DNA of 64,000 nucleotides from positions 5,828,001 through 5,892,000 of the forward strand of contig NZ_CP091881.1 of assembly GCF_022163125.1 (NCBI RefSeq). The letters run 5' to 3'. Below the pieces are notes generated by a model, which worked only from the letters and a program-made list of their open reading frames with translations, did no database searches and had not been told where the DNA came from. Shown here one piece after another: positions 9,104 through 17,462 of the stretch (its first letter is position 1; each line of letters starts with the position of its first letter). A program made the translations under genes and the position numbers. This stretch comes from Paenibacillus sp. HWE-109 (lineage in GTDB: Bacteria > Bacillota > Bacilli > Paenibacillales > NBRC-103111).

Positions 9104-9232
9104 AGGGAACTATAGGACGCTAATTAGGCAAAAAGTTGGCATGCGAGTGTCATAGCGGAACTACAGGGTCTTATTTCCACAAAAATCGTTGAAATTCCCT
9201 TGAAACAGCTAAATAGCGCACTGTAGTTCCCT
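9104..9232. repeat. Dispersed palindromic repeat, copy 1, left part (interrupted by the IS)
   Basis: Starts AGGGAACTAtaGGaCGCTAaTT and ends AAATAGCGcaCTGTAGTTCCCTC, so the ends are imperfect inverted repeats of about 22 bases. An internal copy of the end reads GCGGAACTACAGGGtCTTATTT. The whole 130 bases aligns with 45451-45580. The insertion sequence starts at its right edge and the repeat resumes at 11067. Confidence 0.85.
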
Positions 9233-9266
9233 CCCTCTGTTCTTAGCGTTTTTCTTACATATACTC

Positions 9267-9585
9267 GCCCATTCGTAGGAATACAACATTCTTGAAGCAG
9301 GGTTCTCTAGAAGATAAGGGAGCTGTTTCTCTAAAATCATCAAGAGGGCATACGGGAATAGAGGATGTGCTATTAATTCCTCATTTTCCCATATATGCAC
9401 GTTTGATTCCACGGTCTCTTGGTGGTTTACCCTCCCATGACTCAACGGGTCGCAGCCCTTACATTCCTTCGTTATACCTGTCCAAGAGGTGGAGGCCGAG
9501 ATGCTCTAGTAACGGGTCTGTGCCCTTTGGGAACTACTACTCGGTACTTCCGTGCTTTTCGTCATGCGTGATCCTACGAATGGGC
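9267..9585 (-). ncRNA. Candidate guide (bridge/seek) RNA region of the IS
   Basis: The 3' non-coding region of the element is bracketed by a perfect 14-base inverted repeat, GCCCATTCGTAGGA (9267-9280) and TCCTACGAATGGGC (9572-9585), which could close a ~319-base structured transcript. On the transposase strand it contains GTAGTTCCC (complement of 9529-9537), identical to the flank at 9223-9231. It also contains GTTGAG (9441-9446), identical to the other target half plus core, and AGGAATG (9462-9468), complementary to the element's own left end. IS1111-type elements are known to encode their guide RNA downstream of the transposase. Exact RNA ends and guide loops are not determined, and the order of segments differs from that described for IS621. 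Confidence 0.45.
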
Positions 9586-9670
9586 CAACATACGCCCCTA
9601 GTTAAAAAGCGTTGCTTCCTTCAACTTTCTGACACTCCAGCGGAGCACAATAAACAATGACCAGGATAAA

Positions 9671-10951
9671 CTAAGCAGCTTGCTGCTGCTCCATGTCCGA
9701 TTTGAATTCTTCTTGCCGTTTTACCATACCGATGATTATACGTGCTAATTTACCGATTAATTTAAAAATAGAGCGGTGCTTTTTCATCTTCATGACCTGT
9801 ACATTGTGGATATGCCACTGCTGAAAACTCGGATGATTGTTGACAAGTGTGAGTACCGCTAAATACAAATATTTTCGCAATTGGGGCCTTCCACGTTTTG
9901 AAAGGGTCACTTTACCTTGATGCTTGCCTGAACTCTGATTCACGAGGTTCATCCCGGCTTGCGAGAGGATTTGTTGACCGTGCGCATACTTGCTTAGGTC
10001 CCCGCACCCTGCCAACAATGCCGAGATCATCAACGTGCTCAAACCCTTCAGACTCCGTAGTAAGGGGACCTCCGGTAGTGGTTCAAGCAGCCCTTCCAGC
10101 TCTTGTTCGAACTCTCGCAGTCGTTCAGCCAAGCGCTCATAGTCCTCAAGAAGCCTTTTCAGATCATTTCGCGCTTCCACGTACCCTACTTTACTGCCGA
10201 CGGAATTGCGGGCTGCTGCGATGAGTCTGGTAGCAATCTCCATGCCGGTTCTACCCCCAGCTCGCTTCATTCCGCCTTTTTCTCTCCATAAAGATACCAT
10301 CTCCAGCGGCGTTAATAGTCTTACGTCTGCCGGCAACGGAAAGATCTTGAGTGAGGCCAGGGAACGGACGGTTGTCCAGTCCTCAAAAACACGGCAGTAC
10401 TCGGGAAAGTGGATGTCAAGTAAGCGGAAGATGCGGTTTTTTAGGCTTGTTTGCTGGTTCACCCAGTATTCCCGGTCATTCATGACCATACGTATGCGCT
10501 GGTAAACGTCCCCATGCTGATAATAAGGAAAGTAAAATCCCCGACAGACCGCATCTGCGATAACCAAAGCATCTTTGAAGTCGTTTTTGGACTGACTGTT
10601 GTCTCGATTCTCTTTGTTTCTATACGTGGTTAAGGGATTGACCAGAACGACTTCATGGTTGTTTTGCGTTAGCCAGTCAGTAAGATTAAACCAGTAGTGC
10701 CCCGTTGGTTCGAGTCCAATGAGGAACGAAGTGAGATTTTTTTGGGCTAGTAAATTTTGAATCCAGCGAAATAATTTTTCGAAACCCTCTCTTCCGTTTT
10801 CAAACGAAATAGGTCGTCCGATTTCGATCCCACGGAAGTTGACAGCCCGAGCAACGTGTTTTTCTTTGGCAATATCTACACCAACGATAAGATGATTCGT
10901 GGTAATTCGTTCGATCCGTTGATTTTCCGAATGTCTTTGTTTAAACTTCAT
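9671..10951 (-). CDS. IS110-family DEDD transposase
   Basis: A 426-residue recombinase. The N-terminal RuvC-like DEDD domain shows 'VGVDIAKEKH' (first Asp), 'LEPTGHYW' (Glu) and 'NDFKDALVIADAV' (the Asp pair). The C-terminal Transposase_20 part holds 'LLRSLKGLSTLMISALLAGCGDL', interrupted here only for description, and a 'QLRKYLYLAV' segment with the region that supplies the serine nucleophile. The start ATG at 10951 follows AGGAGAG; an in-frame GTG at 10960 overlaps that site and is less likely. The frame is intact, so the element may be active. The protein ends in Gln and Ala residues. Confidence 0.92.
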   Translation of the reverse strand: MKFKQRHSENQRIERITTNHLIVGVDIAKEKHVARAVNFRGIEIGRPISFENGREGFEKLFRWIQNLLAQKNLTSFLIGLEPTGHYWFNLTDWLTQNNHEVVLVNPLTTYRNKENRDNSQSKNDFKDALVIADAVCRGFYFPYYQHGDVYQRIRMVMNDREYWVNQQTSLKNRIFRLLDIHFPEYCRVFEDWTTVRSLASLKIFPLPADVRLLTPLEMVSLWREKGGMKRAGGRTGMEIATRLIAAARNSVGSKVGYVEARNDLKRLLEDYERLAERLREFEQELEGLLEPLPEVPLLRSLKGLSTLMISALLAGCGDLSKYAHGQQILSQAGMNLVNQSSGKHQGKVTLSKRGRPQLRKYLYLAVLTLVNNHPSFQQWHIHNVQVMKMKKHRSIFKLIGKLARIIIGMVKRQEEFKSDMEQQQAA

Positions 10952-10973
10952 AGTGAGCACTCTCCTGTTATTA

Positions 10974-11005
10974 GATCATGTTAGTCACTGGCCGGTGACA
11001 TGATC
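10974..11005. other. Stem-loop between IS left end and transposase start
   Basis: GATCAT (10974-10979) pairs with ATGATC (11000-11005), and GTCAC (10984-10988) pairs with GTGAC (10995-10999) around the loop TGGCCG, with a 4-base bulge on one side. It lies just upstream of the transposase ribosome site and could limit its translation or bind the recombinase. Confidence 0.6.
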
Positions 11006-11066
11006 TTAATGTACAGAGGGTGCTTGTTTTTTGCAAAACCAAAATATTAGCATCTACAGGAATGCT

Positions 11067-11150
11067 CAACCTCGCAATACTGACACTTTTGGCTAGAATA
11101 GCGCACCATAGTTCCCTTACGTCCGCGCGAGGCAGCTGGAGCAACTCCGC
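11067..11150. repeat. Dispersed palindromic repeat, copy 1, right part
   Basis: Continues the repeat after the IS: 'CAATACTGACACTTTTGG', 'CTAGAATAGCGCACCATAG' and a 'CGCGCGAGGCAG' tail. The same blocks occur in the uninterrupted repeat at 45590-45770 ('ACTGACACTTGTGGCTG', 'CCGCGCGAGGCAGGTGG'). Confidence 0.8.
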
Positions 11151-11164
11151 GGTATTTCAAAACC

Positions 11165-12187
11165 CTATTTCACGCCTAATCCAGCTAACAGTCTCTTTAG
11201 CACGACCACGGATTCTGCCCTGGTCGCTTGCTCCTGCGGAGCAAACTCTTCGGCGGTACGGCCATTCATCAAGCCGGAGTCCACAGCAAGGGCAACTACC
11301 TTTTTGGCCCAGTCACTGACTGCGCCCTCATCGCTGAATCGGATCGCTGCGCCCGCGGTCATATCTTCCACTTTCATTCCTGTGGCATGCCCTTTCGCTC
11401 GCAGCAGCATCGCTGTCATTTCTTCACGCGTAATGTTCTTCTCCGGCGCAAACTCTCCATCAGCAATGCCATTGACAAGCCCAGCCATATACGCTTTCTT
11501 CACTGTATCTTCATACCATGCACCTGCTGCGACGTCAGAGAAGGGGTTCTGTACAGAACTACTTTTTAAATTCAAGGCTTTAGCCAGCAAGGTTGCGAAC
11601 TGTGCTCTTGTCACATTCGTATCCGGCGCGAAATGATCGTCATCCATACCTTCCACGATGTTTTTGTTTACCAACTGCATAATATCAGATTTGGCCCAAT
11701 GGCTGGCAAGATCACTGAAAATTTTGGTGAAGTCCGCAGCTTCATTGAGCGAAATCGATTGATTTTGTAAATTATGATCGACAACTTTCATGGAGGTCCA
11801 CTTCACCGTTGTTGATCCTGCTTTTTTAGCCTTAAAGGTGATGGAGCCAATATCGAGATTTCCCTTTTCACCTTCTACTTTGCCCATTTTCGTATGCGCA
11901 AAGGTCACCTCATTATTCTTCACTATGGGTGAAACGGAAAATCCTTCTATTTTGGAAACAGCTTTGACAACATCCAGCTTGCTGGCATCAAAGCTGAATT
12001 TGGCCTCGTAAGCATATAAATCCTTCACATTTTTCCCTTGCAAAGTTACGGTAAATTCTCCCGTCGATTCGGTATCCGAGGTTTTCAACAGGAATTGGGA
12101 TGCTTCCTCCCCATAAGCAGGAGACAGCAAAGCGAAAGAACAGTAAAGCTGGCATGCACATGCGATATAAATGATTTTACGTTTCAT
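11165..12187 (-). CDS. SLH-anchored cohesin protein (surface anchor)
   Basis: A 340-residue secreted protein. Order: signal peptide (1-26), a cohesin-type beta-sandwich (about 30-150; 'KNVKDLYAYEAKFSFD' and 'GSITFKAKKAGSTTVKW' are typical), then three S-layer homology repeats (about 155-338; 'FSDLASHWAKSDIMQLVNK', 'FSDVAAGAWYEDTVKKAY', 'FSDEGAVSDWAKKVVALA'). SLH repeats bind pyruvylated cell-wall polymer, so the cohesin is displayed on the surface, where it can hold dockerin-bearing proteins. The start is placed at the ATG at 12187, which begins the signal peptide after AGAGGATGG; a longer frame to 12229 lacks a ribosome site. It lies just downstream of a GH20 enzyme with a dockerin, its probable ligand. 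Confidence 0.88.
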   Translation of the reverse strand: MKRKIIYIACACQLYCSFALLSPAYGEEASQFLLKTSDTESTGEFTVTLQGKNVKDLYAYEAKFSFDASKLDVVKAVSKIEGFSVSPIVKNNEVTFAHTKMGKVEGEKGNLDIGSITFKAKKAGSTTVKWTSMKVVDHNLQNQSISLNEAADFTKIFSDLASHWAKSDIMQLVNKNIVEGMDDDHFAPDTNVTRAQFATLLAKALNLKSSSVQNPFSDVAAGAWYEDTVKKAYMAGLVNGIADGEFAPEKNITREEMTAMLLRAKGHATGMKVEDMTAGAAIRFSDEGAVSDWAKKVVALAVDSGLMNGRTAEEFAPQEQATRAESVVVLKRLLAGLGVK

Positions 12188-12261
12188 CCTAAACCATCCT
12201 CTCTTATGCGGGAAAAAGGGGCTGAGCAATCATTGCCCCTCCCCTTCCTTATTTCCGGCGA

Positions 12262-15200
12262 TTACTCTATCATTCTGTTCGCTAATGCCGCAAGATCGAG
12301 AATGTCAATGATGTTGTCATTGTTCAAATCGGCGGATTTCACTTGATCCCAATTCGGACTGGCGGAAGTTTCACCATAGTGAGCTGCAGCGAATCCAAGA
12401 TCGCCGATGCTGACTTTGTTGTCGTGATTGAGATCGCCCGGAACGCCGACAGGTATCGGTGTCACTTGCACGCTGATCGACGAAGCGGTCGCGCTTGTTT
12501 CAATGCCTTGTGCATCGGCAAGAATAGCTGCTGCAACTGTGATTGACCCCGTTGCCGCTTGCTGCACGTTCTTTGCCTTGAAAACTACTTGCGCTATATC
12601 GGCCGTCCCCGTAACCGGATGAGCCGCACCTTCGCTTGCCAAGATAAGACGGAGCGTACCTGCTTGATCCTTGGTTTGGACGATGCTGACGCCTTCTTTC
12701 AAGGACGTCGCCGAGACAAATTCCAACAGGCTCGGATCATAGCTCAGTTTAAAATCCTGACCATATACATTGTAAGTCACGTTACTGACTCCTAAGCGAA
12801 CGGTCAGTTGACCGCCTGCCTGGACCGTGCCAGCAGCAGCGCTAAGCGAAGTTCCAGGGGCTGCCGGAGCATTATTGTCGACCGTTACTTGGCTCACAGC
12901 CGTAAAGTTGCCTTCTGCCGTAGCAGCCGTGATCGTTGCGCTGCCCGCTTTGAGCGCCGTTACGACAGCTTTGCCGTTGCCGCTGTCTGCGACCGTTGCT
13001 ACGCTTTCGTCGCTGCTTGTCCACGTCACGTTCTTGTTCGTTGCATTGATCGGGGCAACAATAGCTTCAATCTCGCCAGTTTCTCCGACTCTTAATTGCA
13101 GCGCGTCCTTATCCACCTGTACGCCGGTGACGTTAATCTGCTGGGCAAGGACGATTTCCGCCCGATCAACACCAATGGCCGTACCTGACGCTTGGCTGTT
13201 TTTGGTTCCCGTAACTCTGACTTTGATCGTATGCGTGCCGGAACTTAGAATCGGGGAAACGAACAAGTTAGCACCGCTTTGGGAAGAAGCAGCGTACAAA
13301 TCAATCAACTTCTCGGCCCCGCCATCGATCGTAATGCCTGCAATTCCTGCACCAGGCGCTTTCGTCCCGATTAGAATGATTTGCTTGCCTGTAAACTTCA
13401 TCTCGTAAGCATCATTCGTTGCTACGCTGGTGCTTTCTGCTCCGACATTCCATGTACCCGTGTAATTAAATTGATGATTGTCCGTTCCGGTTACCGTGTT
13501 CTCAACAACAGTGCGGTTCAAGACTTCCACGCTTTCCAGGGAAAGAAAAGAGCCGCTGGCAGAACTGTTCTTTCTTCCCGTTACTCTGGCCTTGATGGTA
13601 TGCTCACCATACGGCAAGACAGGCGATGTATACCAAGCCGTCGTATTTTGGCGAGATGAAGCATATAGATCCGCATCCACCTCGGCGCCGCCATCCAGTG
13701 ATACGGCCGCAATACCGTGTCCCGGAGCTTTCCCGCCAACCAGCTTGACTTGCGTGCCGACGAATTTGATTTCGAAGTAAGCGTTGGTCAAACTTGTGTA
13801 ACTATCTCCCGAAACAATCCAGCCGTTGCTTCCGCTTGTACCGATTGTGGAGTAATGAACGCGATTGATATCTGTTCCTTGCTGACTATTTTTGATAAGC
13901 GTTATTCCTAACGGATCGGCAGGCGCAGGATTGCTGACCGACGGTTCGTCTCCGATTAAACTCACCCGGTTAAAGAAATCCGAAGCGCTGGCGGAGCGAG
14001 GGCCTCCCCACATTCTTTCCGAAAGCACTTGACGCGGTTTTCTGACGGCGTCTTCGAATTTGGATTCCGGCTCCACGTATTCGCCATCGCCAACTTCTAC
14101 GCCTTTAAACGAGCTTCCGCTTTCATACCCGGTTCTTCCATCCGGTGTCTTCACTTGTTCCCAGTAATCAGACCAGATAGAAATGAAGTAGCCCATTATA
14201 TTGGCATGCACGGAAGGATTCCAGCTTTCATACACGTAGGTTGTGTCCGGCTTAAGACCTTTTCCTGCCGTTACATAAAGTACATCTCCCGGGGAGGCAT
14301 ATACTTTATATCCTTCGTTGGCAAATGCAATTGCCTGCTTGGATGAACTGTCTTCATCGCTCCAAACGGTAATCACATTATCCGTATTTAGCGCGATGCT
14401 TGGATGATAGTCTTCGAATCCGTTCCAGTTCATCGGCGTTTTTCCAAGCTGCTTGACATGCTGGCTCATTTCATTAATGAACTCGATAAAGCTGTCTCCG
14501 ACCTTTGGAAAGCCTTTGCTGTTTTTATAAGCCACAAGCTCCGAACAATTGTTCATATTCGATTCTCCCTGAATTTCATCGGAGCCGATATGGAAGTAAG
14601 GTCCTTTAAACAAGGGAACAAATTCATCAAGCAAACCTTTAATAAAGTTGCGTGTTTCGGTTTTTGTGTAATCGACCGTAAATTGTGGAATGTCCCAACC
14701 GGTTGTATCTTTATCCATGGAGGAACAACTGAATTTCATCGCCGGATTGTATTTATTTAGAATCGCCGAGTGGCCCGGCATCTCCAATTCAGGGATGATC
14801 ATCACATGATAGCGGTCGGCGATTTCGTTCAACCGTACGATATCCGCTTTACTGTACGATTTGGTCGAAGCAAGACCCGGATAGGTGTCGCTTTGCAAGC
14901 GAAACCCGTTCCAATCGCTGAAATGAATTTGAAACGTATTCAACTTATTCCACGCCAGACGTTTGATCGTATCTTCGAGATAATCCATCGAATAATATCT
15001 GCGCCCGACATCCAGCATCACTCCGCGCCTAGCAAATTGCGGATAGTCCTTGGCAGTTCCCTTAGGCACAAAGGAGTGGGCCGGGTCCTGCTGCAAGATT
15101 TGCATCACAGTCCGAGTGCCGTAAAATACGCCAGCGGTCGAATGCCCTTTGATCGAGAGCACCGCTGCCGTATCCAGCACGTAGCCTTCATTGCCGATGC

Positions 15201-15537
15201 TCGTGTCATCGGTATTCAGCGTCAAGAAAATATCACCCGCGTTTGCTGCATTGGCCTGAACGATGGTAAGTGCTTTGCCGGCAACCAGCGCAACATCTTC
15301 TTTGAAGTCCGCAGCCGTTTCCGCAAGCTCAGCACTGTATGAAGAATCAACAACAATTCGTGATGTATCTTTTAATTGAAAAGCGCCTGCTCCCCCCGTC
15401 CATTCCCGTAAGCTGGGTACCACACTCGGAGCTGCGTTCGCTGCATAGGTTACGGATGGCAGTTGAAACAGAGAAGCGATTAAGGAAATTACCAATAGAG
15501 CCATAACTGATTTTCTTTTCATAAAAGAATATCTCAT
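12262..15537 (-). CDS. Secreted GH20 beta-hexosaminidase with Big2, cohesin and dockerin modules
   Basis: A 1091-residue modular enzyme (numbering from ATG 15537, placed by GGAGGAATTCAGC). Order: signal peptide (1-35); GH20 N-terminal domain (about 40-155); GH20 catalytic barrel (about 160-515) with the Asp-Glu pair D320-E321 in 'FHIGSDEIQGES'; two similar beta-sandwich modules (about 545-675 and 685-800), each with a 'G.GIA.....DGGAE' stretch, probably glycan binding; a Big2 Ig-like module (about 803-890; 'VTWTSSDESVATV'); a cohesin (about 897-1027; 'QDFKLSYDPSLLEFVSATS'); and a type I dockerin (about 1033-1091) with calcium loops 'DLNHDNKVSIGD' and 'DLNNDNIIDILD'. The family removes terminal N-acetylhexosamines. 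The dockerin can dock on the SLH-cohesin next door, and its own cohesin could recruit another dockerin protein. Confidence 0.92.
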   Translation of the reverse strand: MRYSFMKRKSVMALLVISLIASLFQLPSVTYAANAAPSVVPSLREWTGGAGAFQLKDTSRIVVDSSYSAELAETAADFKEDVALVAGKALTIVQANAANAGDIFLTLNTDDTSIGNEGYVLDTAAVLSIKGHSTAGVFYGTRTVMQILQQDPAHSFVPKGTAKDYPQFARRGVMLDVGRRYYSMDYLEDTIKRLAWNKLNTFQIHFSDWNGFRLQSDTYPGLASTKSYSKADIVRLNEIADRYHVMIIPELEMPGHSAILNKYNPAMKFSCSSMDKDTTGWDIPQFTVDYTKTETRNFIKGLLDEFVPLFKGPYFHIGSDEIQGESNMNNCSELVAYKNSKGFPKVGDSFIEFINEMSQHVKQLGKTPMNWNGFEDYHPSIALNTDNVITVWSDEDSSSKQAIAFANEGYKVYASPGDVLYVTAGKGLKPDTTYVYESWNPSVHANIMGYFISIWSDYWEQVKTPDGRTGYESGSSFKGVEVGDGEYVEPESKFEDAVRKPRQVLSERMWGGPRSASASDFFNRVSLIGDEPSVSNPAPADPLGITLIKNSQQGTDINRVHYSTIGTSGSNGWIVSGDSYTSLTNAYFEIKFVGTQVKLVGGKAPGHGIAAVSLDGGAEVDADLYASSRQNTTAWYTSPVLPYGEHTIKARVTGRKNSSASGSFLSLESVEVLNRTVVENTVTGTDNHQFNYTGTWNVGAESTSVATNDAYEMKFTGKQIILIGTKAPGAGIAGITIDGGAEKLIDLYAASSQSGANLFVSPILSSGTHTIKVRVTGTKNSQASGTAIGVDRAEIVLAQQINVTGVQVDKDALQLRVGETGEIEAIVAPINATNKNVTWTSSDESVATVADSGNGKAVVTALKAGSATITAATAEGNFTAVSQVTVDNNAPAAPGTSLSAAAGTVQAGGQLTVRLGVSNVTYNVYGQDFKLSYDPSLLEFVSATSLKEGVSIVQTKDQAGTLRLILASEGAAHPVTGTADIAQVVFKAKNVQQAATGSITVAAAILADAQGIETSATASSISVQVTPIPVGVPGDLNHDNKVSIGDLGFAAAHYGETSASPNWDQVKSADLNNDNIIDILDLAALANRMIE

Positions 15538-15567
15538 GCTGAATTCCTCCATTTTATCCTTTTCTTG

Positions 15568-16416
15568 TTAACCTTTTAGAGCCCCTGCCGTAATGCCTCC
15601 TGTAATTTGCTTTTGAAAAATGACGTAAAATAAGATCGGCGGACCCATCGAAATAATCAGCGCAGCGAATAGCGGTCCCCATTCTGTCCTGTACTGCATT
15701 TCGCCCTGCATAACCGCAATCGCAACCGGTATCGTATATTTCGTAGGGTCGCTAATCAGCACCAGCGCAAAAACATATTCATTCCATGTATTGAGCACAG
15801 TAATAATAGCGACAGAAATTAATCCCGGCTTGGCCAGAGGAAGCATCACCCGAAAGAAGATGCCATAGTGGGAAGCGCCGTCTATTGAAGCTGCTTCTTC
15901 CAATTCGCCAGGCAAAGTTTTAAAAAAACTGACTAATACGAACACAGCGAACGGCACTGCCGTTACCGTGTAAACCAAGGTTAACCCAAACAAGTTGTTC
16001 GTAAGATGCAGATCGTTCAGCAGAAAAAATAAAGGAATAATGCCCAGAAATGTGGGAATCATCATGTAAGAAAGGTACGAATAATACAGCAAGCCATTTC
16101 CTTTGAACGTAAACCTCGCAATGACATAGGCTGTCGTAGCCGATAAAAGCACTGCGGCAGCCGTGCTGACCACAGTCACAACGAGTGAGTTCGCAAAGTT
16201 GGACCCGAAATGATATTTTTCCCACACAAACGTAAAGTTGGACCAGAGCAAGGGAAGCTTGGGCAGATCCCACGGCTTGCCTAGAAAAAACTGCTGATTA
16301 TCCTTTAGTGAACTTAGAACTGTCCAGATCAGCGGATAAAGAATACATACGGACCAGGCGATTAAGCACACTTTGAAAAATAAACGAAATACGGGATGAA
16401 GCGTTGCTTGACTCAT
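15568..16416 (-). CDS. ABC sugar importer permease, MalG-type
   Basis: About 282 residues, six membrane segments, EAA loop 'EEAASIDGASHYGIFFRVM', C-terminus 'GITAGALKG'. I prefer the ATG at 16416 because AGAGGGG is too close to the ATG at 16422. It is second permease of the importer whose partner (16430) and binding protein (17463) lie upstream on the same strand. Linkage to the GH20 gene points to N-acetylhexosamine-containing oligosaccharides as substrate (inference). Confidence 0.9.
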   Translation of the reverse strand: MSQATLHPVFRLFFKVCLIAWSVCILYPLIWTVLSSLKDNQQFFLGKPWDLPKLPLLWSNFTFVWEKYHFGSNFANSLVVTVVSTAAAVLLSATTAYVIARFTFKGNGLLYYSYLSYMMIPTFLGIIPLFFLLNDLHLTNNLFGLTLVYTVTAVPFAVFVLVSFFKTLPGELEEAASIDGASHYGIFFRVMLPLAKPGLISVAIITVLNTWNEYVFALVLISDPTKYTIPVAIAVMQGEMQYRTEWGPLFAALIISMGPPILFYVIFQKQITGGITAGALKG

Positions 16417-16429
16417 ACTCATTACCCCT

Positions 16430-17383
16430 CTACGTTAATTCGATGGTTTCTTTCTTCATCAGCCTTTGCAGCGTTGCTGTCGTGATCAAAGAAAGCACCA
16501 GAATGAGAACGCCAATCGCAGACGCATAACTGAATTGGCCGAACTTGAAGGCATTCAAATACAGATAGGAGCCCATGACCTGTGTCGCATTATCCACTCC
16601 TCCTTCAAAGGTCATGATCGTGACGATGACGAATGATCCATTGAGTGTTGTCATGACAATCCAGAGAACCGAAGTCTGGATCTGCTCCCACGACAAGGGA
16701 AGGGTAATTTGCCAAAATTGATGCCACTGTGACGCGCCGTCAATGTCCGCCGATTCGTATAACGACGAGGGGATGCTTAGAATCCCGGCAACCAGCAGAA
16801 TGATCGTGAATCCTACCCCCGCCCAAATCGCAGGCGGCAAGAGCGCGAAGATCGACCATTTGTCGCCTAACCAGGCAAAATCGAACTTTTTCTCAGTAAA
16901 TAAAGAGATGAAAGAATTCAAAAATCCGAGATTCGGATTATACACATAGCGCCAGAGCACACCGACCACGACAACGGAAAGCACATTAGGCAGAAAGAAA
17001 ATGATTCGATAAAAGCTTGAGCCTTTCATATTGAAACGGGTTAACGCCAATGCAAGGAACATCGATAAGAGCATAAAACCAATGACTTTGCCGATAACCA
17101 GAATGTAGTCGTTGCGAATTGTTTTTAAAATAATATCGTCATGCAGCAGGTCCTTGAAATTGCCAAGACCGATAAAGTTATACGTTTCAGAACCGCCCGA
17201 CCAATCAAACAAACTAAGATAAATACCTTTAAACAGGGGATACACGGTAAAAACAAGATACAAAAGCAAGGTTGGCAGGATAAAGGAAAGAATGAATAGG
17301 TTCCGCTTCATCTTTGCAGTACCGGTTCTCATACTCTTATTCCGATCGTACATGGTAGTTGTGTCTGTCTGTCTCGCTTTCAT
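16430..17383 (-). CDS. ABC sugar importer permease, MalF-type
   Basis: A 317-residue permease with six membrane segments and the EAA loop 'YESADIDGASQWHQFWQIT'. The open frame extends upstream to 17614, but that part overlaps the binding-protein gene and does not look like a permease. The ATG at 17383 after GGGGGAAGTT is the sensible start. It is separated from the binding-protein gene by a hairpin at 17411-17443. Confidence 0.9.
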   Translation of the reverse strand: MKARQTDTTTMYDRNKSMRTGTAKMKRNLFILSFILPTLLLYLVFTVYPLFKGIYLSLFDWSGGSETYNFIGLGNFKDLLHDDIILKTIRNDYILVIGKVIGFMLLSMFLALALTRFNMKGSSFYRIIFFLPNVLSVVVVGVLWRYVYNPNLGFLNSFISLFTEKKFDFAWLGDKWSIFALLPPAIWAGVGFTIILLVAGILSIPSSLYESADIDGASQWHQFWQITLPLSWEQIQTSVLWIVMTTLNGSFVIVTIMTFEGGVDNATQVMGSYLYLNAFKFGQFSYASAIGVLILVLSLITTATLQRLMKKETIELT

Positions 17384-17410
17384 AACTTCCCCCAATCCAA
17401 ATGTCGGAGC

Positions 17411-17443
17411 GATAGCAAGGGAATCTTTCATTCCCTCACTATC
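17411..17443 (-). other. Intercistronic hairpin between binding protein and permeases
   Basis: Arms GATAG..AGGGAAT and ATTCCCT..CTATC form a 12-pair stem with one internal mismatch region and a 5-base loop. No T-run follows on the minus strand, so it is more likely an RNA stabiliser or 3'-end protector that favours binding-protein expression over permease than a full terminator. Confidence 0.65.
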
Positions 17444-17462
17444 GTTCAACACATTTACGGAA

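Larger units (their letters stand above)
9233..11066 (-). mobile_element. IS110-superfamily insertion sequence, IS1111-like
   Basis: About 1834 bases, defined by comparing the interrupted repeat with uninterrupted paralogues at 45.5-45.7 kb. Removing the element restores '...GTAGTTCC-CTC-AACCTC...', which matches '...CCTCAACCTCAATACTGACACTT' at 45673. Both edges share the triplet CTC, so the crossover cannot be placed more closely than these three bases and there is no longer target duplication. Near the ends an 8-base inverted repeat is seen: CCCTCTGT at 9233-9240 and ACAGAGGG at 11013-11020. It is terminal at one end and about 46 bases inside at the other, as in IS1111-type elements with subterminal repeats. 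One transposase gene (minus strand) has about 115 bases of non-coding DNA on its 5' side and about 438 on its 3' side. Family traits are known; the boundaries are my inference from alignment. Confidence 0.85.

Noticed and set aside
9209..9445. 78-codon frame on the minus strand at the IS end, crossing into the repeat
   Set aside because: It spans the IS/repeat junction, has no good ribosome site and overlaps the candidate structured RNA; it is most likely chance.
12827..15342. Long plus-strand frames (193 and 190 codons) opposite the GH20 gene
   Set aside because: They are mirror frames of a clearly coding minus-strand gene and their proteins have no recognisable features.
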